Assembly: GCA_903813345.2 (NCBI GenBank)
Contig: CAIIXF020000011.1
Span: 26,216,166-26,280,165, forward strand
DNA: 64,000 nucleotides
From: Owenia fusiformis
Lineage: Eukaryota; Annelida; Polychaeta; Sabellida; Oweniidae
Reading direction: 5' to 3'
The notes under the pieces were generated by a model. It was not told the origin of the DNA. It was given only the letters and a program-made list of their open reading frames with translations, and searched no databases. Of this stretch, positions 1 through 12,121 are shown piece after piece (position 1 is the stretch's first letter; each line of letters opens with the position of its first letter). Both the position numbers and the translations under genes were made by a program.

Positions 1-749
1 GAACCGATCTATCGAATTAAATACTTGGTTGATCTCCAGATAAATTGTCTTATTCAAAAATGAATCATGGTGATGAAAACGGTCGGTCAAAATGACAACA
101 TTATTACATAACAGAATTCAACAACCGTTATGAGTCTTATGGTCTAATAATCAAAGCTTCTTTTGTCTTAATTTGCCTATGTCACTTTTCCTGTCGAGAA
201 ATTAGCTTCTAAGTTCTCTCATATTGATGATATTACTTCTCAATAATTGCCCGAGGACTAGATGATGTATTAGGGGAAATATTTCACCTGCGCATTGCGT
301 GAACTGACAACATAGAACTGAAGTAATGTCTTAATCAATTTCGTTATTTTAATTATTCATAACAGTGGGAGATGATACTCGATTTGTCTTATTCGAAGCA
401 GAATAAATTTTAAATTGCATTTTTATTTTTTCTGTAGCTCTTCATCTAATTGTTCCAGGGAGTATTGACTTTGAATTAAAACACATCATTAAAAACAAAA
501 CGTCAAATAATCCCATGAACACGTCAAAAACAATATAAATCTAATAGTTATTTAAATGATATTTATTTTAAATATATACACGTTTTACATATTAACAAAT
601 ACATAATTAACAAACTATTCATTTATATACACTAACAAAATAAAATAACAGAGTACGTATCGTATAAACCCCTTTATAAAATTAGGATGACGTTAAGGCC
701 TGTTTATGTTTGATTTTTAGTTTTGGGGAATTCAGTAACATTATAAATA
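1..749. other. AT-rich non-coding stretch
   Basis: I see no gene, RNA gene or clear repeat here. The sequence is AT-rich with no long reading frame. Confidence 0.5.
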
Positions 750-919
750 CAGTAAAACCTGTGTATATTGAATATATGCCAAGAAAAAAACGTCCAGTAT
801 TGTGTTCACTACAGAGAGGGTAATTTATACAGAAGTCAGTACAGTATGTGCAGAGGATGTATGTCCACTAGAGACACGTGTTCAATAGAGAGAGGTGTTC
901 ACTGAGACATGTTTTACTG
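750..919. mobile_element. pogo-like MITE, 170 bp, TA-flanked
   Basis: The element begins CAGTAAAACCTGTGT and ends ACATGTTTTACTG, so the ends are inverted repeats, and it is bounded by TA on both sides (748-749 and 920-921). No coding capacity is present. CAGTAAAACCTGT-type ends with a TA target duplication are typical of Tigger/pogo-derived non-autonomous elements. The family assignment rests on the ends only. Confidence 0.6.
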
Positions 920-1445
920 TAGTCTATACTTCAACGTAGAACGTATTACTCAAAACGTTCATTGTTTAAGCTCAGAATTGGGTAAATAAACGCTGAATTA
1001 CAGACTGTACCCATATGACATAAAACAAACTATCCAGATAAAATAAGCATGAATCTTACTAAAATAATTATTCATCTATTGTGTTTTTTGCATTCGAAAT
1101 ATATTTTATTAAGAATATATAAAACATATACTATAGACCTTATTTATTCACGTTTTTTCGTAATCGAATCATAATATATTCAAAATAATAAAATATATAT
1201 AAACCTCTTTGTTCACCAAATTTTATACTGAATTTAGGATAAATAAATATAAAACATATACATGCTATGAATGTTCAATATTGGCAAGGCGCGGCAGACA
1301 TATCTTTACATATGATACACGTATATGCATCCTAACATTTCCCCTATTTTTGTTTGGTCGGGTAGTCTTGTCGTCACTTTCATGCTTTTGCACTTTTGTC
1401 ATAAGGCATATTGTAGCTAAAACACGCTCCTCTCATCCTGGTTCA
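920..1445. other. AT-rich non-coding stretch
   Basis: No gene is supported. A frame covering 1209-1502 starts at TTG, has no recognisable domain, and runs into the repeat that follows. Confidence 0.4.
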
Positions 1446-1675
1446 GTTACCGGCGGTTGTCTTGGTGTAGTTGCTTCAATGGTTTCACGATATTGTTTGT
1501 AGTGATGGCGGATAAATCGCATATCGTAGCTATGATACTCTGGCCTCGTCCAGATTGTGTTACCGGTGGTTGTCTTGGTGATATAGCATGTCGTCGCTTT
1601 GATTGGTTCGCTCTAGCTATTGGTGGTAGTGATGGTGATATGGCATGTCGTAACTATAATACTCACCCTGGTTAG
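1446..1675. repeat. Imperfect tandem duplication, about 113 bp unit
   Basis: The string GTTACCGG(C/T)GGTTGTCTTGG occurs at about 1446 and again at about 1559. Each is followed by related text rich in GGTGATAT and GCATGTCGT. Two diverged units are visible, with a shorter third echo near 1635. The unit is non-coding. Confidence 0.45.
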
Positions 1676-1791
1676 CAACCTGCTGGGGCTGGAAACAAAA
1701 AGTAAACTATTATAAAAAGAGTACAGTTTGAGCACAAGTTAGACACTTGTCATTCGACTGTATGCAATTAATAAAGGACCAACGGTCCTGT

Positions 1792-2202
1792 GCTCACACA
1801 GTGTTTTGTGCAACCAATGATGATTGAATTTGATACATGAAGTTCCCTGAAAATGACAAAGTCCTACTTTTTGTCAAATTTTATAGAGTAAACAACAAAA
1901 ACTGTTATTTCAAGAGCTTTGAAATCTTCAGAGAACATAAGTTGCATATACAGCAACTACTACAAGTTATTTCAAAGTTCTACTTCAACAAAGTGTTTAG
2001 TATTTACATCATTTTGACGTAAAAATCAGCAATTTCTCGGAAACCGGGCGAACTTGGAAAATGGCGATAAAAGGTCAAATAGGCATTATGGATATGCATA
2101 AAATGAATGTGGATATGACTAAATCCGAATAGTAGTTTTAATTTGTGCGGCCAATGTTGACGGACGGACGCCTGGTCGATCCCATAGGCTCACTGTGTGA
2201 GC
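1792..2202. mobile_element. Non-autonomous element with 12-bp inverted ends
   Basis: GCTCACACAGTG at 1792-1803 is answered by its reverse complement CACTGTGTGAGC at 2191-2202. The right end is itself a small hairpin (GGCTCA...TGAGCC), preceded by a GGACGGACG run. The interior is AT-rich and non-coding. It could be a MITE or the 3' part of a longer repeat; no target duplication was identified. Confidence 0.35.
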
Positions 2203-5200
2203 CAAAAAGTAAGACAACACCAATAACATAGTATGTAGGAATTTTCAAATAAACCTATAAGAAGCATTCCAATGGAGAAACTACGGTTTAAAATCTCGTC
2301 ATATGTCATAATTATAAAGCTCCGAACCTTGCAGATATTGTGAAATTCAAGAACAATGAAGCGATTGCGGAAAACAATGGGATCCTGTTTAGAACGTTTT
2401 TCTTCACTAAGCCAGGGTGCTAGAGGGACATTACTATATATATTATTTAACGTTAAACAATAATATTGACAAGGGATTCTATTGGTTTAATAACTGAGTA
2501 GATTCTGAAGAGTTTATCCGACCATCTCAGTGGAGACAGATGTCTTTTAACAAATTAAACTCCAATGGTCTCTATTATCATAAACGTATGTTCAGGTGCA
2601 TAGGTCAAATGAGCAAGCTTAAAACAGTTTCTGAACATTTAACTACAAATTAAAAAGAAATGAACACATTAACATACTGACAATCAGGGACAGTGGCAAA
2701 TACTGTAGCTATGTGCAATGCCCTTGCAACATTGCACATCTGTTATTTCAGATTAATGCAAACGGAATACACATTTTGCTTACTGGAAAGTATTACAATT
2801 AAAAATAGAAAAAGATCTCACATCATCTAGAATACATGATGTGTAAAATGACTGAATTTCCTCTAAAATTTTGTTTTGATTTTCGCCTTTTGGCAACCAC
2901 CTGTCTTTAACTGTTTTACGTTATAACGGGACCTGTGTAGAAACCCATCATTGTCCTAAACACATTCCCCCAAACTACATATTATCTTCTTAAAGTGTTA
3001 TTATGATGTCAACCCCGGGCAGTCTCTGTAAAGTTTTTTCTATTTCTAAGTATACGTTCCTAGAAATTAGATGGTAAATAGCAGACCATAATCTAAGAAA
3101 ACTGACAAATAAAATATGTTTCTTTTTCTGTCATACATCAAGTTTTATGTAAAATTAATGACACAGGTAAGTGCAGGTTTTAAAATAACTCGATGTCTGC
3201 GTATCTATAACCAGCCTCCATATATAATAACTTAAATTATCAGTTCTACAGCTTGATTCTATCACATTTAGACATATTTTTAAAAGCTAAATTTGCGAAA
3301 AAATAGTGACGAATCTAAGAATAAAACATGCGCAACGCTAGGCGTATGGTTAATTCTCTAAATCGCATGCCACGAAAAAGCTAGTTAATCAGAAGTTTAT
3401 AAATCATAGAGTTCTGGGCTAGGACGGACTTCCACTTTAATACCGAGTTATTATCTATCCTAGTATATAGTCGCAAACGTTTTATAGCTATATATTTTAA
3501 ACATAATTGGAAGAGATCGAAATCAATGACATTATCTTGTGGTCTATTTTTCTAATAGATTAAACAGGCTGTGGGTCCTTTGGTACCTTAATGACCCGTG
3601 CGTGTCCACTAGTCTTTAAAAGTCAGATAACTAATTTTAATATCATCTTTTTAATGGTCTTGCCTTGGTCACGAAACCCTACAGCAATGCCAAAAAATCT
3701 CTCTTGATCATAATCTTTCTTATTTTCCTAAAGTTAAAAAATATTTTAAGAAAACCCATCTTTATTGAGGCTAGTTCAGTGCTCATATAATAAAAAGGCA
3801 GATGCTGCATTATAATTCATCTATTTTGGCAGAGTAAATATAGTATTGAATTTATTTAGTTTCATTTCAAATTCGGATATAAAAGTGTCATTACCTCATC
3901 TTTTTTAAAAATGAAAAAAGACAAACAATTACGAGATTAAGTACTTAATTAAAAAATGTGTCAAACCTCCCCTAAACCTAACATTGTATATTTCATGTAT
4001 GACTTCACACTTTTAACATCTCCCCAAGTCTTATCAGTAATAATCTACATCAGGTTAAAATTATATCAAGAAGTCCGAGAAAGGTGCATTATATAAAAGC
4101 AAATATCTGTGTCAGAAATGGCCTGGTACGACCAATGGAATAACAATAGAAATCGTGTCAGTTGTATCTTGACAAAATCAAATTGAAGAATTAGTAACTC
4201 TAAGAGTTGAATTCAAAGAAATTCTACAATCACATTGTTATCGACAAAATGATTAATCACTTTGTTTTACATGAAATACTTTTATAAATCAGTGTGTCGT
4301 CTGTGACAAAAGCATGTCGTTATCTTCGTTATAGTGCACATAAATTCATCAAATGAAGTGTTGGACATAACGTAGAAGACAATAAAATGTCATAAATTAA
4401 CTTTTGGCATACTCAAGAGGATTTTGATAGAGGTACCAGCATGAACTATAAGCTATCAACAAGTACACTTAGTTTTTTATATATTGATCCTTTATCTGTT
4501 TACTTTTAACTTTGATAGCTTCAATTCGTGCTTAGACAACAACACTTAAAACAACTTTTAGAAACGTGTGCAACCAAGGATAAATCATTTCTTAGGGATG
4601 AGCCATGCGATCGTGTGTCTGATATTTCAGTTTTCACACTGTCCACCCTAATATTCAATGATCGGTCCCCTATTAAGAGAAAAATTCCAAATATGACACT
4701 TGAAAAATGTCCCAATAGGAACACAATAATATATTTTATTCCACGTGAAGTAATTAATGATATCATTATTTTACTATAATCACATTTCAGTTATCAGATA
4801 AAGACCAGCGTTTTCTCAATCAAAATAAAACCTCCCGCCAAGAACTTGTAAAATGCCATTGTTGTTGAACGATTAATAAGTGACATTTTACATCTTTTAC
4901 CAAGTAATCAACCAAACGATTTTTATATTAATCAAACGGGCAAAAACTATAACAATAGCGGTCAGCAAATTGACTCTCTTAAAGTCCCACTTAATTTAAG
5001 TTCTTCAAAATGAAGACTTCATTAAATTTAATGTAGCACAAGAAGTAGATTCCTCAAAAATTATATTTTGCATTTTTCCAAAAGAATCCTTAAATGTTCC
5101 CCCGAGGATCAAAGATACCGATTTTAAGATATATGTTTTTTGGAAAAAAAGTTGTTGAAGTTGGATATAAATCAGTCGTCGGTAATTATAACATGTGTAC

Positions 5201-6525
5201 TCGGAGGGGCGATCACTGTGAATGTTTCGTGTGAATCGCACTTCTGACACGCGCTTTCAAAACGTTGAAAATTATGACGTTTTAAATACCGCGAGCATCT
5301 TCTTGTGACGAATTCTAATTTCATTTTGGAATACATCAAAGCATCAAAAAGCAATATTTTTAATAGAGTTGTGATTACTTAAATTGGCTCAGTGCCTATT
5401 TCTGACCCTAAATACCCCAATATTTTATAAATTCATAGCAGACTTGAATTTGCATTTTCAAATATTCATGTAAGCGCGTGTGTGTAATACATGCATTTTG
5501 TACGTTTTAAAACTTTTATCACCTAGGTGATTTATTTACGTTCTATGTGATAGTTAAAGGCTGCAATAGTTATATAAACAAACGTTTGCATCATAATCTA
5601 CTTTGGGGTGTTATATAGACTTACAGATAGACACTGTGTGAACCCCGACATTTTTATCCTCCAGGGCAGGCATAAAATTTGAAGCTCCAAGATAACTATA
5701 AGCAACTTATTGTTATGTTTGCTCTCCAAATTGGAGGAAATAAAGGATCATATCATATCATACATAAGATCGCTTCCCAAAGATGATGATCGCTTCTTGT
5801 AATATTTATATAATTATATGAATATCATTCAATTATATTTCATTTCTGCGCAGGTCAGTATATCCAATTATCAATTATACCACAGCATATACAGTTGATA
5901 AACATAATATAATATAACCCGTATACATCAACAGTTTAATAAAGTTAAACAGTCATATTATTGAAATATGAACATTATATAGATAGTGAATCTCAAGTTG
6001 TTCCCACTTTATTAGAAGTAACACGTGTGATGTCTCTATCAATTCTAACAAATACTTAATTAAGTTCATACATATCAAAATATAGATTTTCTTAATTACA
6101 AGGCGCTGTAAACAAAAGCTACAGTAGTATATTTGAGGAAAACGCCAGTGCGATCTGCATACTGGGATAAATGTACCCTTGACCAAAAAACGAACAATAG
6201 GAAACTCCAAATAATAGGACTGTTTGATATTTGATGACTTTCTTATCATTTTAAACCCAAGTACATTTGTTGGTACTATGAGTAGTATTGGAAATAATGT
6301 ATCTAAAAAACTAAATTTAGATAAAAGGCAGTCTTCTGAGATATTCAACATGAAGCTAATAAGTGTCAATAATTTAGATAAAATATATTTTCATACGCTT
6401 TTTGTATGTGTAAAAACAGTTAACTTACTATCTCGATCTCTAAATATAGAGAATAACTTTTAAAATATACATAGACTACAAATCGACTATTATATGACAC
6501 ATTTTACCTTTTGGCTTCTCCTTTG
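2203..6525. other. Gene-free AT-rich region
   Basis: About 4.3 kb in which I support no gene. Several short frames (4521-4779 on both strands, 5005-5354, 5953-6369 minus) are hydrophobic or low-complexity AT translations, mostly without ATG starts or recognisable motifs. At about 5615-5755 a segment ending in repeated ATCAT looks like the 3' end of a short interspersed repeat, but only one copy was seen. Confidence 0.4.
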
Positions 6526-7020
6526 GAAAAATATCGAAGAGTTTCGTTTACTTAAAATAAATTCATACTCCTGCGAGTAGAACGCGCTGTTTAGTTTTTT
6601 CTTGTGTCGCGCTTTTTGATTTCAGATGATTGCACCAGCGCGCATGTATTGATCAGTTAAGTTTTATTCTTGATTAAAACGTGAAGTCAAAGGTGATTAA
6701 ATTCTTTAGCAGCAATTTCCGATACTGGATGAGAACCGGCCATATGCACTTGATATTTTGTTTTGAAGTGATTCCGTTTGGTAAAATTATTGTCTTTTCC
6801 ATTGATTATTGGTCTAATTTGTCTTGTTTCATGACAGGAAACTAACTAGTTATCTCTCAAAGATTCAAGAGCCTATTAAATCGGGAAATCTTTACCTTGC
6901 ATTTTCGCAAAAAGCGCATCGTGAATGTAAAATACCCACAAAGAATTCATGCTTTATTCGCTGTCATGCTCGCTGGAGTATGAATTTATTTAAAGTAAAC
7001 AAAACTCTTCGATATTTTTC
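6526..7020. mobile_element. Foldback element, about 495 bp
   Basis: The left arm at 6526-6576 contains ATATCGAAGAGTTTCGTTTA. The right arm at 6969-7020 is its reverse complement with few changes, and both continue through a shared ATAAATTCATACTCC segment. Weaker pairing continues inward around GCGCTTTTTG (near 6610) and its partner near 6910. A 73-aa frame (6824-7045) inside is produced by the right arm and is not a gene. No transposase is present and the target duplication is unclear. Confidence 0.6.
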
Positions 7021-8707
7021 AATTCTATACCGCGAGCATTGTTAATACTTTAAGATGTGCATTTTGTGGGGGTTAGAACAGGGAAGATAATGAAGAGTTG
7101 ATTAGGCTTAATTAAATATTGATGCAAGCGACAATAGCGGGTGTGATTGCAAAATTCATCACCTTTATTAATGGCTGATCAGACGACTTTATTTATTCAA
7201 TTATGCACAAGCAGAAGTATCTAAATAGCTGCTAACGTAGAATTCCAAAAGAATTCAGTGCATAATGTTCTATGATGATATAATAATGCGACTTTTATAT
7301 ATATATGCAAAACAGACGCTAAAACGGTATAAATACTACAGAATATGTTTATTTAAGATCCATCGGAACCATTAGACTAAAAGTAATTAACTCACTTATT
7401 TAAATTCAATTTTCTCATAAGTTAAAATTGTTATTGATAATCTATATAAAAAAAAATCGGCTATCTAGCCTACACTAGACTTCCTAACGGACCATCGTCT
7501 TGATGACGTCTTGCGTGTCTTGTCGATGTGAATTCAACGTTTCTTATATGTATGTCCATAAAAAGATAAATGGTCACGCTCCTACAGCTAAACATTAATA
7601 TGATGTGCCAACTTAATTAAAAATTCAAAACATCTATTCGAGGACATTTAAATAATATTTCTTATTTCGTGACAATTACGTTTTCCTATCATTGTATCAT
7701 GAAGAACTCAATAGACATGTAGGCACGTGTTGAAAATATATGAGGTGTCAACTTGATTAAAAATTCAAAACATTTAAACAGAGTACAGTGCACGATATCC
7801 ACTTATCTAATCAATTGATCGGACAGTTCATCAATTCATCTGTGGATTATGGTACTCACTAGTGAGAAATTGAAATGTTGGCAACTGTTTCGATGTGTAT
7901 CATAGTACCAGCATGGCCAATGAGCTTATTAATTTCAATTTTAGATTGTCTATATGTTCATATCACGTGAAATTGTCTTCAGACTTTATATTTATAAATC
8001 TACAGAGTGAGCATAAAGTATAAAGCGTTGGAATCACCCTGTACTTTGTTGTCATACCTCGCGGGATTACTTCCTAAAAATAGCCGGAACTTAACAATAG
8101 TGCTCTTGTTATGAATATAATTTTATCAATACTATAATGGACATTGTTTTTGTTATTTTGTCAAAGCTAATTGTTGGGCTGGTAATAGTCTTCATGTATT
8201 GTATCTCGTTTTAAGGATATAAATGTGAGTGATTTCAATGACATCACAATGTTGATACTGACAAACTGGTTACCCAAGCAACTGAATGTAGGTTTGTAAA
8301 ACATTTATATGTAATGTAACATTTATAAAAACGTTTGTTTATAGGGCACATATGATCAGGCGGACGAAATAACAGAGATCAGGATTTTACAATGGGCTGT
8401 CAACTAAGTCGCGAATCAGTGAACAATGGTGTTGCAACAAATCAATGTGACCTGCGTCTACAGACGAGTGATGGAGATCTATGTAAGTCATATTGCATGA
8501 TTGCCATTGCTAAGAATGCACAGTAAGAGCGTAAACGTAGAGATACATATCCATCAACAGATGGAAAACTACACGTGCAATTCCGCAAAATGGTGCATAT
8601 GAAGAAAAGGTAAATGAGGAAAAGGTTAGACTCTCTCAATTTGGCCATGTAACAATCTAAAACCATGTTTCCACAATTTGAAATTAGTGGTATTGTATTC
8701 TAAACAT
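7021..8707. other. Downstream flank of the first bHLH gene
   Basis: No gene was found. A short direct repeat (CAACTT(A/G)ATTAAAAATTC) occurs near 7609 and 7749. I could not find a canonical AATAAA for the minus-strand bHLH gene close to its stop, so its 3' end is undefined here. Confidence 0.35.
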
Positions 8708-9361
8708 TTAAATAATATTTACCATTTCAACAGGAAGCCACTGTGCATTATTTTCTTTTGCGGATGAATTTATTTCTGCCATTTGGATTCTGTGTGGCGT
8801 AGTGTGTCTGCAGCTTCGTGTAAGTTGGTCATCGTAGTCGTGGATCATGGTTTTCAGATAGTGTATGTATTCAATGGCGAAACGAAGAGTCTTCACCTTA
8901 GATAGCCGCTTGTGTTTGTTCTCGTATGGAACGTGTCGGCGTAATCGAATAAACGCGCCGTTAACTGCTTGCACGCGTCGTCGCTCTCGCGCATTTCTTT
9001 TCGCAACAACCTGAGGCGCTTTTTCGCTATGTGGAATATGCTTGTAGGTTTTACCGCTCCTCTTCTTGGAAGTTTTATTGTTCGTTTCCCTCATCTGGGT
9101 GTTTGAAGCATTTAGGGGTTGTTGTTGGGGAGCAACATTCATAGAATGCGCGAATTGCGTAGTATTTCTGTTCGTGTCTCCGTTTCTCGCGCACAACGCA
9201 GTTTGATGTGCGTTATAGATCGGTTGTATCTGGTCGAGGAATTGTTCCATGGCGTCTCCCTCTGAATCACTGTAACTGCTGTTGCTCGATCCGCTATAAA
9301 GACATGACTTCCCGTGCACCAATTCGTCTAAGCTCGAAGTTGGTGATTGATACCCAGTCAT
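8708..9361 (-). CDS. Achaete-scute-like bHLH transcription factor (divergent)
   Basis: A single uninterrupted frame of 217 aa encodes a bHLH protein expected to bind E-box DNA in the nucleus as a heterodimer with an E-protein. Residues about 120-174 hold the domain: basic region KRNARERRRVQ, helix 1 AVNGAFIRLRRHVP, a short loop with ENKHKR, and helix 2 LSKVKTLRFAIEYIHYLKTMI. The RLSKVKTLR...AIEYI pattern fits the achaete-scute family, nearer the ASCL3/4/5 (ASCb) style than ASCL1. The N-terminus is serine-rich and acidic. The C-terminus lacks the WF tail seen in ASCL1-type proteins. The reading frame stays open six codons upstream from a TTG, but the first ATG is at 9361. Whether it belongs to ASCb or another ASC-related subclass needs a tree. 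It shares strand and neighbourhood with the ASCL1-type gene at 27.3 kb. Confidence 0.88.
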   Translation of the reverse strand: MTGYQSPTSSLDELVHGKSCLYSGSSNSSYSDSEGDAMEQFLDQIQPIYNAHQTALCARNGDTNRNTTQFAHSMNVAPQQQPLNASNTQMRETNNKTSKKRSGKTYKHIPHSEKAPQVVAKRNARERRRVQAVNGAFIRLRRHVPYENKHKRLSKVKTLRFAIEYIHYLKTMIHDYDDQLTRSCRHTTPHRIQMAEINSSAKENNAQWLPVEMVNII

Positions 9362-9454
9362 TTCATTTGTTGTCTTCAAATCGAGGTTTTAAAAGAATAA
9401 GAGATTGCTTTTTTAAATGAAATAAATCAAGTCTCCTAATTTCGCAATATCAAG

Positions 9455-9462
9455 TTTTATAA
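9455..9462 (-). promoter_or_regulatory. Candidate TATA box of the divergent bHLH gene
   Basis: On the minus strand this reads TTTATAAAAC, about 95 bp before the ATG at 9361. The predicted start of transcription would be near 9430, giving a 5' leader of about 65-70 bases. It is a motif match only, in an AT-rich background. Confidence 0.35.
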
Positions 9463-9508
9463 ATTGTTTCGGCCGTTCCAAATGATTATGATATTCAATA
9501 GTCGCAAT

Positions 9509-9514
9509 CACCTG
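9509..9514 (-). promoter_or_regulatory. E-box CAGGTG upstream of the bHLH gene
   Basis: The minus strand reads CAGGTG about 150 bp upstream of the ATG. This is the E-box variant preferred by achaete-scute/E-protein dimers, and proneural genes commonly autoregulate through it. Function is inferred from motif and position. Confidence 0.35.
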
Positions 9515-9671
9515 TAGATGAATACAATGTCTATGTTATTGTGGTTTGTACGACTGCGTGCATTCCCGACTTTCACTTTCACTGGCTGTCACAGAAAAGT
9601 GAAGTGCGTTAAATAGCAGCGAAGTTTCGAACAAAATACCTATCTTCGCTCAGATTGGCTGAGTGTGCCGA

Positions 9672-9677
9672 CTCGTG
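9672..9677 (-). promoter_or_regulatory. N-box CACGAG, candidate HES site
   Basis: The minus strand reads CACGAG about 310 bp upstream of the ATG, matching the N-box bound by E(spl)/HES repressors. It would fit Notch-dependent repression of a proneural gene. A hexamer can occur by chance. Confidence 0.25.
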
Positions 9678-11454
9678 ACCAACACCGGCAAAGGCAGATG
9701 AAATTATTTATGAAAGTTTAATCATTGCAAGACAATTAAGGAACAATAAAGCCAGGGGAGAAAATAATAACATTCGTCTGTAGCTCATTTCGTAATTATT
9801 AGCATGCGAATCTAGCGAATGATGCTGGTTTGAAGTTTGCTTTACGAGAGAACATTCTAATTACAGTTCAAATGAGCCTATTGTACAAAGAGTGTCCTCA
9901 GTTCACCACACACGTTTGTTATAAATATATTGTTTGTATCCCTTCGATTAGCCATCGAGCGACATAATAAACGACATGAACGTTCACAAAACATTTCCAG
10001 ACGTTTACGTAACATTATTGTTTTATAACGTTAAGCGAATTTCTATTCAGTTTGTCAATCCGATGCTGAATTATTTTATGATTCTAAAGTTCGTACCATC
10101 ATTACGGATTTAATATCAGAATGGTGTTTCGACCCGTATTATATATAATTTACACACGGTGTAATGTTAATGTATTGTATACTAGCCATGCATCGCTGCT
10201 TTAGATTTACACGAACATCGTTTTTGGACAAAACATTAACATAATGCGACGTGTGTGTCACTCTTATGTCTGAATGCAAAAAGCGATGCGTTTCTAAGAC
10301 TTTCATTTAGCTCGTTTTTTACATAATAGTCGCAAAAATAGACACATTGTGAAGGATGTAACACAAAGTGCGTGGCACTTTCGTTTGATTTATTTTACTA
10401 AAACGTCTCTCGTCAAACTAAACTCGTCTAGCACTAACAATTATAAAGAAAAACATACTCTGAAGACCTAGAGTCGTGAAACATATGTCTGATTCAAACA
10501 GAATAATGGTGATTGGTTGTCTGCCCTTTGTAGTAATTGGGCCTTCAATTATCTGTAGTTTGCAATTGTTTGTCAGACCGGCCCGACAAAAGTATTTACG
10601 CGAAGTGCGCAACTAGCGCTTTCCCTCTACCATTTGTAGTTTGTATACATATAAAGAAGATTCAGTACGCAGGCGGTTATCTATTTTAGTGATATCTTCA
10701 TCATAAGATTGTAATAACAAGTAAAAAAAGTAAAAAGTTGATTTACAACCAGGTGTACCTCCCGGGAGTGATTTTCCCGGGAGGTTAGATGTTTTTCAAC
10801 GATGGTTCACCCCATCTTGATTTATAGTGAGGTTTCAGTTGCTCCCAGTTCACCATTTGGATTGGTTACTAATTTCCTTCACAATAAGTCTTATTTTTGT
10901 GTGATCATATGCTTCGTTTTTTCACTTTCACTTTTATACAGAACAGTTTGATTTGAGCAATATAACTTGTGTACATTAACTGGAAACATAACAATACTAC
11001 CCACACCCTTTACAAAAAAAGTTGTGAATATTGTTATTGGTGCTAAATTATCATTTTAGGGAAATAAGATCTGCCAAAAGTAGATCAAAATGTAAATTGA
11101 TCTGCTGACTCTTCTGAAACCCAGATGTATTTGTAACGACAAATCATGATCAGAAATATTTTATGATATAATTATCTTATGATGATATTCATTATTTATA
11201 TCATGTGGTTTTTATTATTCTCATGCGCGTATTTTGTGATGCTCTAGCCATAGAGATAGAAAGCAATTAACAAATCATATTTGTATTGTATTGGTTACAT
11301 TAGGTCGGTTTAATGGGTTATATGTGTACACTATTTAGCTAAATACAACATTTATGAAATAAATACTAAATAGACTTTAGATTCTTTCCAGACCAGAATA
11401 CATTATATCTCTTGTTATCTGAAACTGGCTGAAAAGGATGCTACACGTAACAAT
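9678..11454. other. Intergenic region between bHLH and PAN genes
   Basis: No gene is supported apart from the small hairpin listed at 10757. The frames here are short and lack domains. Confidence 0.35.
10757..10785. repeat. Perfect GC-rich hairpin
   Basis: ACCTCCCGGGA (10757-10767) and TCCCGGGAGGT (10775-10785) are perfect 11-bp inverted arms around a 7-base loop. It stands out in an AT-rich context. It is not followed by a T tract in a gene context and has no assigned role. Confidence 0.6.
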
Positions 11455-11946
11455 ATGTTGAAATTTCTAAAAGTTGCATCATTGATTCTGTATCCGTTTC
11501 TGACATATAGTACAAGAGGGACGCCCGCTACTGGTGCGAACGCCAGAGTCTTTCGGGGGAAAGTAAACACGAGGGGAATTGGAAGCGTTTTTGAAACAAG
11601 AAATGTTAATATCAGGGACGAATGTGCATTAATATGTGCGACATTTGCAGAAAAGGGATGCGCGTCTTTCAATTTAAAATATCATGAAGGAAATTCGACA
11701 TTCCTATGTCAACTCATGTTAGAGAACAAACCGAGTAAAGTTCTGCAACAAGGTTATACATTGTTTCGAGGTGAGTCAATTTTTGATTTCAACAGTACTG
11801 TATTTGAGTTTTTACCGCACTTGGAATTGCCGATATATACATGTATTTTCGTTGTCTTGTGCTATTTGGCGTGCAGGCGGATGGGCGGACGTCAGACTGT
11901 AACAATCGTATCATCAAGACAGAAAAACAAAGGTTATTTCATTTGA
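11455..11946 (+). CDS. Secreted PAN/apple-domain protein (first exon or single-exon gene)
   Basis: The ATG has A at -3. Residues 1-19 form a signal peptide (hydrophobic core ASLILYPFL). Residues about 31-104 resemble a PAN/apple module: cysteines at 57, 61, 69 and 85 in an ECALICATFAEKGCASFN...CQL arrangement, with one N-glycosylation site (NST, 80-82). PAN modules mediate extracellular protein or carbohydrate binding. Two models fit. In the first, a strong donor GTGAGT at 11771, just after the PAN domain, makes 11455-11770 the first coding exon (phase 1). In the second, the frame runs on to 163 aa, adding a hydrophobic segment (about 126-140) followed by CRR and a basic tail, with AATAAA at 12116-12121. 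I slightly prefer the spliced model, because the tail could be translated intron. No later exon was recognised. Confidence 0.7.
   Translation: MLKFLKVASLILYPFLTYSTRGTPATGANARVFRGKVNTRGIGSVFETRNVNIRDECALICATFAEKGCASFNLKYHEGNSTFLCQLMLENKPSKVLQQGYTLFRGESIFDFNSTVFEFLPHLELPIYTCIFVVLCYLACRRMGGRQTVTIVSSRQKNKGYFI
11771..11776 (+). promoter_or_regulatory. Splice donor GTGAGT after the PAN domain
   Basis: The sequence CGAG|GTGAGT matches the metazoan 5' splice consensus and falls exactly where the PAN homology ends, after one base of codon 106. Use of this site would remove the apparent transmembrane tail of the unspliced frame. Confidence 0.5.
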
Positions 11947-12115
11947 CTTAGAAGTTTTACAATTGAAAATCAGATGAGATTAGATTTTGGGCATGCTTGG
12001 TAATTTGAAAAAATATATGGTTGATATACATAAAGGGTAGTCGTGCCATTACCCGGTCATTAAATCTGTTGTGTTTAAGTTTTAAAAAGTTCCTGTGCTC
12101 CCAAATTATATTTGG

Positions 12116-12121
12116 AATAAA
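12116..12121 (+). promoter_or_regulatory. Possible polyadenylation signal AATAAA
   Basis: It lies 170 bases after the stop codon of the unspliced PAN frame and would serve the single-exon model. AATAAA is common by chance in DNA this AT-rich. Confidence 0.25.

Noticed and set aside
4521-4779. Overlapping open frames on both strands, one hydrophobic
   Set aside because: Neither matches a family. The plus frame starts at GTG, and the hydrophobic segment is what AT-rich DNA yields by chance.
5953-6369. 138-aa minus-strand frame
   Set aside because: The translation is Ile/Leu/Phe-rich as expected from AT-rich DNA, with no motif and an overlapping open frame on the other strand.
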